This document shows positions 59,543-64,000 of a DNA stretch of 64,000 nucleotides, one piece after another. The DNA lies in the NCBI GenBank assembly GCA_963784995.1, contig CAWATZ010000003.1:1302001-1366000 (forward strand), read 5' to 3'. Below the pieces are notes generated by a model, which saw nothing but the letters and a program-made list of their open reading frames with translations, was not told the origin of the DNA and made no database searches. Origin of the DNA: CAWATZ01 sp963784995 (GTDB taxonomy: Bacteria; Planctomycetota; Planctomycetia; Gemmatales; Gemmataceae). Both the position numbers and the translations under genes were made by a program. The first letter of the stretch is position 1. The number at the start of each line of letters is the position of its first letter.

Positions 59543-60484
59543 CTAGCGGCGGCGCGTTCCGGACGTTGGCACCAGACCTGCAAGGAGTCCCAGCACCAGG
59601 CCGGCGGCGTGGGCCGCGTTGGCGACGTTTTTGATGAGTGAGAGTTCGGTCATGCACAGGAAGAACCAGCCAACCAGGATGACGATGGTCTGGCCGCTGA
59701 CCGTCAATCCCAGTTCCGGCTCGAACCGGGATTTCATCCAGAGGTAGCCAAGCAGGCCATAGACCACGCCGGACATGCCGCCAAAGAGCGGCTCAAGGAT
59801 CAGGATCAGGTGGAACCCATCCTGGACTGTGGCATGGCCCAGGTAAAGCTGGGCCAGGTTGGAGGGAATGGCCACGAGCAGGATCAGTCCCAGGAGACGC
59901 AGCGAACCTCGCTTCTGTTCGATCGCTCCACCAAACTGGGCGAACCAGAGCATGTCGAACAGCAGATGGATTGGCCCGAAGTGAATGAAGATGGGCGTGA
60001 GCAGGCGCCAGACCTGGCCTTCTCTCAAACATTGCTCAAGCGAAGTGGCCGCCGGGACGTTGAGAGGGAGATCGGTGATGGTGAACCAGCGCAGGAGGGA
60101 CCGGCTGTCACCGAAATTGGTCAGCAAGGTGAGTGCGACCGAGACAATGACGAGCAAGGAGGTGACCGGATAGACCTGCGTCGGTTCCTTGGTCAGCTTG
60201 CGCTGGAGTGCAACCTGTTTCTGGTTGTACTCCTCTTCCTGGCGGTCCTCTTGCTCCCGCAGGGCCCGGGCGGTCCGCTGGGCGGCGGCGAAGCGCGGAT
60301 CGTTGGGAGCGCTCTGGAACTCGGCCAGGATCTGCCGGGCCTGATCCACCTGGTCCTCGTTGCAAACCCAGATTTCCCAGCCGGCTGGCTGCTGGTCCAG
60401 CCGGGTTGGGATGCGCTGGGTCAGCAGGTAATCGGCCAGGAGTTGGACCTGGCTGCGGTCGGGGAATGTGCCGATCTGGCGCAT
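59543..60484 (-). CDS. Rhomboid-family intramembrane serine protease
   Basis: A 313-residue rhomboid. Residues 1-70 form a soluble N-domain like that of GlpG, followed by a charged, Gln-rich linker. Six hydrophobic helices follow with the catalytic Ser in GGMSGVVYGLLGY and the catalytic His in NAAHAAGLVLGLL. Rhomboids cut membrane proteins within the bilayer. It is divergent from the secreted hypothetical at 60619. The target is unknown. Confidence 0.9.
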   Translation of the reverse strand: MRQIGTFPDRSQVQLLADYLLTQRIPTRLDQQPAGWEIWVCNEDQVDQARQILAEFQSAPNDPRFAAAQRTARALREQEDRQEEEYNQKQVALQRKLTKEPTQVYPVTSLLVIVSVALTLLTNFGDSRSLLRWFTITDLPLNVPAATSLEQCLREGQVWRLLTPIFIHFGPIHLLFDMLWFAQFGGAIEQKRGSLRLLGLILLVAIPSNLAQLYLGHATVQDGFHLILILEPLFGGMSGVVYGLLGYLWMKSRFEPELGLTVSGQTIVILVGWFFLCMTELSLIKNVANAAHAAGLVLGLLAGLVPTSGTRRR

Positions 60485-60618
60485 TGTGAATCTCGGGCAA
60501 AGGCCTCTTTGGGGGCGGTCCGAGGTTTTGCTGAATATGCTACGTGATCGAGCCGAACCAACCAGGGGTCCGGAAAACTTCCCCTGGCGCGGCCGGCCAA
60601 CGTTTCAGGTGTGACTCC

Positions 60619-62406
60619 ATGAACCTTCTTCGCTGTTGCTTGCTGGCCTTCGTGGGCCTGCTCGTCGCGGGCCCGATCACCCAGGCGGCCACTCCGGACG
60701 CCGGCTGCTTGCCCGATACCACCGTGGGCTACCTGGCCGTGTCCGACCTGGACCGGTTCCTCAAGGCCGGGGCGACCACTCCTCCCGGCAAACTCCTGGA
60801 TTCCAAACCGTTTCAGGAGTTCTTCAAGGGCGTCTGGGAGAGCCAGGAGAAAGACCCGTTCACCGTTTCCTGGTTCCTGGGTCTGACCCTGGACGAGGCC
60901 CGCCAGACCGGCGGTGGCCTGGTGCTGGCGGTCACGGGCGGCGAGCAGCCGGCCCTGGTCCTGCTCCTGGACGTGGCCAAACGGCCGGAGAAGGTCAAGT
61001 CCCTGCTCCGCCAGGTCGAGGAGCGGTTGACCCGGCTGGGAGCAGATCGAAGCCAGGAGGGCAACGTGACGGTGTTTACCTTGCCCCGACAATACGCCCT
61101 GGGAACGCTCAGCCGCCTGGCCTACTGCGTGCAGGACGGCGTGCTGGCTGCCAGTTCACACCCGGGCGTGCTGCGGGACCTCCTGGCCGGCCAGGCCAAC
61201 AAGGGCCAGACCCTGGCTGACAACCCGGCCTTCCAGACGACCACGGGCCGGGCCCTGAAGGAAACCCCCGGGGCACTGGCCAGCTGGTTCGTCGAGCCGC
61301 TGGCCGGCTGGACGGCCTGGCGCAAGCTGAGCGGCGAGAAATTCAAGAACCAGGAGATGTTCCAGGCCATCCAGAAGGAAGGCTTCACCGCGATCAAGGG
61401 CGCCGGCGGCGCCATCGGGATCAAGGAGCAGACCGGCGAACTGCTGCTGCGCGCCCACGTCCGGGCCCCCGGTCCCTATCGCCGGGCCATGAAGATGCTG
61501 ACCTTCACCGAGAATGCGAACCTCGAGCCACCCGCCTGGGTCCCTCAGGATGTCGCGGTTTTCGGCACGGTGTCCGTCAACGCTCCGGTCAGCTTCGAGG
61601 CCTACAGCTATCTCTTCGATGCACTGTATGGCGAGGGTGAGGAAGGCGTCTACGAGGAGGTGCTCAAGGGTCTCAAGGACGATCCGGCCGGCCCGCGGGT
61701 GGACGTGCGCAAGGAGCTGGTGGCCCGGGTGCGCGGCCCCTTGCTGTACCTGGAGCGGCCCCGAAACAACGACTCCGGCGACAACTGGATGATGAGCAGC
61801 GCCGTTGAGCAACCGACTGCGGTGGCCCGGGCCGTCGATCGTCTTTTCAAGGGCGACAAGGACGCGCGCCGGTTGCCCTTTGGCGAGCATGGTTTGTGGC
61901 AGGTCTTGCCCGAGACACCCAGCGGCAACGGCAAGAGCGTTTCCCGCCAGGACAAGGACAAAGCCGAGCCGGACTGGACCCTGCCGGCCTCCGCCATTGG
62001 GGTCCACAAGGGCTTTCTCCTGATGGCCGGCTCACCCGAACTGGTGCGCCAGACGTTCCAGGAGAGACCGCCGCTGGCCCGCGACGCCTCGTATCAGCGC
62101 ACCACGGCCGCCCTGGATCGCCTGGCCGGCAAGAGCAGCAGTCTGAGGCTGTTCTACCGGCTGGGGCCGCTGGAGCAGCAAGCCCTGAGCGAGCTGCGCG
62201 CCGGCAAGAACAGGGACGGCAACGTCCTGGCACGCATGATGCGTCTGCTGCTCCTGGCAGGCCCCGACCGGCCCGGCGGCGGCATCGACTTCAAGAAGCT
62301 GCCCACGCCGGATAAAGTGGCTTCGTTGCTGATTGGCGACGCCGGCCTCAGCGGCCACCTGACAGGGGACACCTGGTCCTTTGTCTTGATTCTGGGAGGG
62401 AAATGA
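60619..62406 (+). CDS. Secreted hypothetical protein, 595 aa
   Basis: ATG 60619 (MNLLRCCLLAFVGLLVAG) gives a signal peptide. The mature part is a long series of alpha/beta units (VGYLAVSDLDRFLKA; GVLAASSHPGVLRDLL; ATLDRLAGKSSSLRLFYRL-like), reminiscent of DUF3352-type secreted proteins of planctomycetes, though this is an impression. No catalytic motif is visible. It is outside the cytoplasm and probably structural or binding. Confidence 0.7.
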   Translation: MNLLRCCLLAFVGLLVAGPITQAATPDAGCLPDTTVGYLAVSDLDRFLKAGATTPPGKLLDSKPFQEFFKGVWESQEKDPFTVSWFLGLTLDEARQTGGGLVLAVTGGEQPALVLLLDVAKRPEKVKSLLRQVEERLTRLGADRSQEGNVTVFTLPRQYALGTLSRLAYCVQDGVLAASSHPGVLRDLLAGQANKGQTLADNPAFQTTTGRALKETPGALASWFVEPLAGWTAWRKLSGEKFKNQEMFQAIQKEGFTAIKGAGGAIGIKEQTGELLLRAHVRAPGPYRRAMKMLTFTENANLEPPAWVPQDVAVFGTVSVNAPVSFEAYSYLFDALYGEGEEGVYEEVLKGLKDDPAGPRVDVRKELVARVRGPLLYLERPRNNDSGDNWMMSSAVEQPTAVARAVDRLFKGDKDARRLPFGEHGLWQVLPETPSGNGKSVSRQDKDKAEPDWTLPASAIGVHKGFLLMAGSPELVRQTFQERPPLARDASYQRTTAALDRLAGKSSSLRLFYRLGPLEQQALSELRAGKNRDGNVLARMMRLLLLAGPDRPGGGIDFKKLPTPDKVASLLIGDAGLSGHLTGDTWSFVLILGGK

Positions 62407-62427
62407 GGGATGGGGGATAGCATCCCA

Positions 62428-62507
62428 CCGAGCCGCGCACGCAGCGCAGCGGAGTAAGCGGCCTTCCTGCAAACCGCTTACTCCGCTGCGCTGCGTGCGC
62501 GGCTCGG
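62428..62507. repeat. Palindromic element, GAGCCGCGCACGCAGCGCAG family, copy 4
   Basis: Arms as in copies 1-3; loop CGGCCTTCCTGCAAACC. It fills the space between the secreted hypothetical and rnr, ending 22 bp before the rnr start. Confidence 0.95.
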
Positions 62508-62528
62508 CCAGACACTCAAGGAATCCTC

Positions 62529-64000
62529 ATGGCCGATTTCACCGAAGCGATCCTGGCCCTGCTCAACCGCAAGACCTACCAGCCCGTCAAGGCCAAGGCC
62601 CTGGCTCGCCGGCTGGGCGTCTCGTCCACGCAGTACAACGACTTCCGCCGCAACCTGCGCGAGCTGCTGCGCGATGGCCGCATCGAGGTCGGCAAGAACC
62701 ACACCATCCGCCTGCCGCCGCCGCACGGCACCATCGCCGGCGTCTACCGCCGCACCACCACCGGGGTCGGCTTTGTCCGGCCCAACCCCGGCGAGGGGCA
62801 GCCGCTGACCGAGGTGCGCATCCGCGAGACCGACGCCCTCGATGCTGCCACCGGCGACACCGTCCTGGTCCGGATCAAGCGCAAGCCCAGCCAGGCGACC
62901 GGCCTGCTGCCCACGGGAGTCGTCGTCCGCATCCTCGAGCGCGCCAATCGCCACTTTGTCGGCACCTACTTCGAGCGCGAAGGGCAGGGCTACGTCCGTG
63001 TCGATGGCACCGTCTTCAGCCACAGCGTCGAGGTCGGCGATGCCGGGGCCAAGGGGGCCCGGGCTGACGACAAGGTCGTCATTGAGATGATCCGCTTCCC
63101 CACCGCCGAGGAGCGCGGCGAGGGCGTCATCACCGAGGTGCTTGGCCCACGCGGCCAGCCCGGCGTCGATACACTGTCGGTCATCCGCGCCTATCACCTG
63201 CCCGACGTTTTTCCTGACGATGCACTTCAGGAGGCCCGCGACGCCGCCCAGGCCTTCCGCGAGGACGATCTCGATGGCCGGCACGACTTCACCGGCGACC
63301 TGATTGTCACCATCGATCCCGCCGATGCCCGCGACTTTGACGACGCCGTGAGCGTGGCCCTCGATCCCAGGACCGGCCACTGGCGGCTGGACGTTCACGT
63401 TGCCGACGTCGGCCATTTCACCCCCGCCGGCGGTCCGCTGGATCGCGAAGCCCGCAATCGCGGCACCAGCGTTTACCTGCCGCAGCGTGTCATTCCCATG
63501 TTTCCGGAGCTGATCTCCAACTTCCTGGCCAGCCTCCAGCAGGGCCGGCTGCGCTACGTCAAGAGCGCCCGCATCGACATGACCCCGGAAGGACAGAAGA
63601 CCCACGTCGATTTCTTCAACGGAGCGATCCGCGTCCGCCGCCGCTTCACTTACGAGGAAGTGCAGACGATCCTCGACGCCTACCCGGCGGATCAACCCAT
63701 CGAGTCGGCCGACCTGAATGCGTCCCCGGCCATTCCTTCCGGACCAGTTGATCCGGAGGTCATCGGCATGCTGCTGCGCATGCGGCAGCTGGCCCTGATC
63801 TTGCGTCATCGCCGGCTGCGGCGGGGCGCCCTGGAGCTGAACTTGCCCGAGGTGGCGCTGGAATATGACGAGCAGGGACGGGTCGCCGGCGGCCATTTCC
63901 GCAAGCACGACCTCAGCCACCAGATCATCGAGGAGTTCATGCTCGCGGCCAACGAGGCGGTCGCGGAGCATCTCAACAGCCTCAACGTCGCCTTCCTGCG
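62529..64000 (+). CDS. rnr: Ribonuclease R, N-terminal part (runs off the window)
   Basis: An RNase II/R exonuclease, about 490 residues seen. There is an N-terminal winged-helix region (AKALARRLGVSSTQYNDFRR), then cold-shock-like OB domains (GTIAGVYRRTTTGVGFVRP), then the start of the RNB domain with the metal-binding aspartates in TIDPADARDFDDAVSV. It degrades structured RNA from the 3' end. ATG 62529 fits MADFTEAILALLN. The frame is clean to the window end. Confidence 0.95.
   Translation, partial: MADFTEAILALLNRKTYQPVKAKALARRLGVSSTQYNDFRRNLRELLRDGRIEVGKNHTIRLPPPHGTIAGVYRRTTTGVGFVRPNPGEGQPLTEVRIRETDALDAATGDTVLVRIKRKPSQATGLLPTGVVVRILERANRHFVGTYFEREGQGYVRVDGTVFSHSVEVGDAGAKGARADDKVVIEMIRFPTAEERGEGVITEVLGPRGQPGVDTLSVIRAYHLPDVFPDDALQEARDAAQAFREDDLDGRHDFTGDLIVTIDPADARDFDDAVSVALDPRTGHWRLDVHVADVGHFTPAGGPLDREARNRGTSVYLPQRVIPMFPELISNFLASLQQGRLRYVKSARIDMTPEGQKTHVDFFNGAIRVRRRFTYEEVQTILDAYPADQPIESADLNASPAIPSGPVDPEVIGMLLRMRQLALILRHRRLRRGALELNLPEVALEYDEQGRVAGGHFRKHDLSHQIIEEFMLAANEAVAEHLNSLNVAFL

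Noticed and set aside
1..64000. tRNA or rRNA genes, prophage or transposase
   Set aside because: None of their conserved segments were recognised on either strand while reading; short or diverged tRNAs could still be missed without a scan.

Overview
The window looks like chromosomal DNA of a planctomycete, most likely Gemmata-related. This rests on high GC, a secreted sulfatase, an ECF sigma factor fused to a membrane-anchored extracytoplasmic domain, a DUF4058 protein, and many long palindromic intergenic repeats. There is no 16S or marker-gene comparison behind this; it is inference from gene content.

Layout. 0-9.3 kb: housekeeping genes. These are purM and secreted or membrane hypotheticals, then a class-V aminotransferase, a small c-type cytochrome and serA (plausibly serine metabolism), then a sulfatase. 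9.3-15.4 kb: an accessory stretch with gene debris. It holds two displaced pieces of serA, a HipA-like kinase/DUF3037 pair, a DUF4058-DUF2934 protein, an FG-GAP fragment and one intact plus one broken toxin-antitoxin locus. 15.7-20.2 kb: a GNAT protein and an adenylate-forming ligase, divergent from a flavin-dependent halogenase. 20.2-31.1 kb: a five-gene, mostly 4-bp-overlapping operon on the minus strand. It encodes a very large DEAH helicase with a DUF1998 end, a small protein, an Hsp70-like ATPase, a coiled-coil protein and a ~1,030-residue protein of unknown type. This is the best candidate here for an undescribed or poorly described (possibly defence) system. 31.2-48.5 kb: hutH, small unknowns, a B12-binding radical SAM protein, a CocE-type hydrolase, an acyl-CoA dehydrogenase-GNAT fusion, AlkB, a GT39-like membrane glycosyltransferase carrying two palindromic elements inside its reading frame, a CzcA-type RND pump, a nicotinate phosphoribosyltransferase-like gene and a response-regulator diguanylate cyclase. 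48.7-64 kb: the ECF sigma-metallopeptidase fusion, two paralogous FAD oxidoreductases (one fused to an acetoacetate-decarboxylase-like domain) next to an acyl carrier protein, two tandem VWA proteins, a rhomboid protease, a secreted hypothetical and the start of RNase R.

Two properties colour the whole window. First, at least a dozen single-base frameshifts interrupt otherwise convincing genes: HipA-like, antitoxin, helicase, coiled coil, large unknown, hydrolase, czcA twice, pncB twice, FAD oxidoreductase. Genes such as purM, serA, hutH and rnr are clean. I cannot tell assembly errors from real decay. Split genes are given as their separate reading frames and cross-referenced. Second, the spaces between genes are filled with long inverted repeats of several families, plus 8-bp tandem arrays (TGACAAGG) placed directly after gene ends. 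No tRNA, rRNA, transposase, integrase or CRISPR array was recognised.
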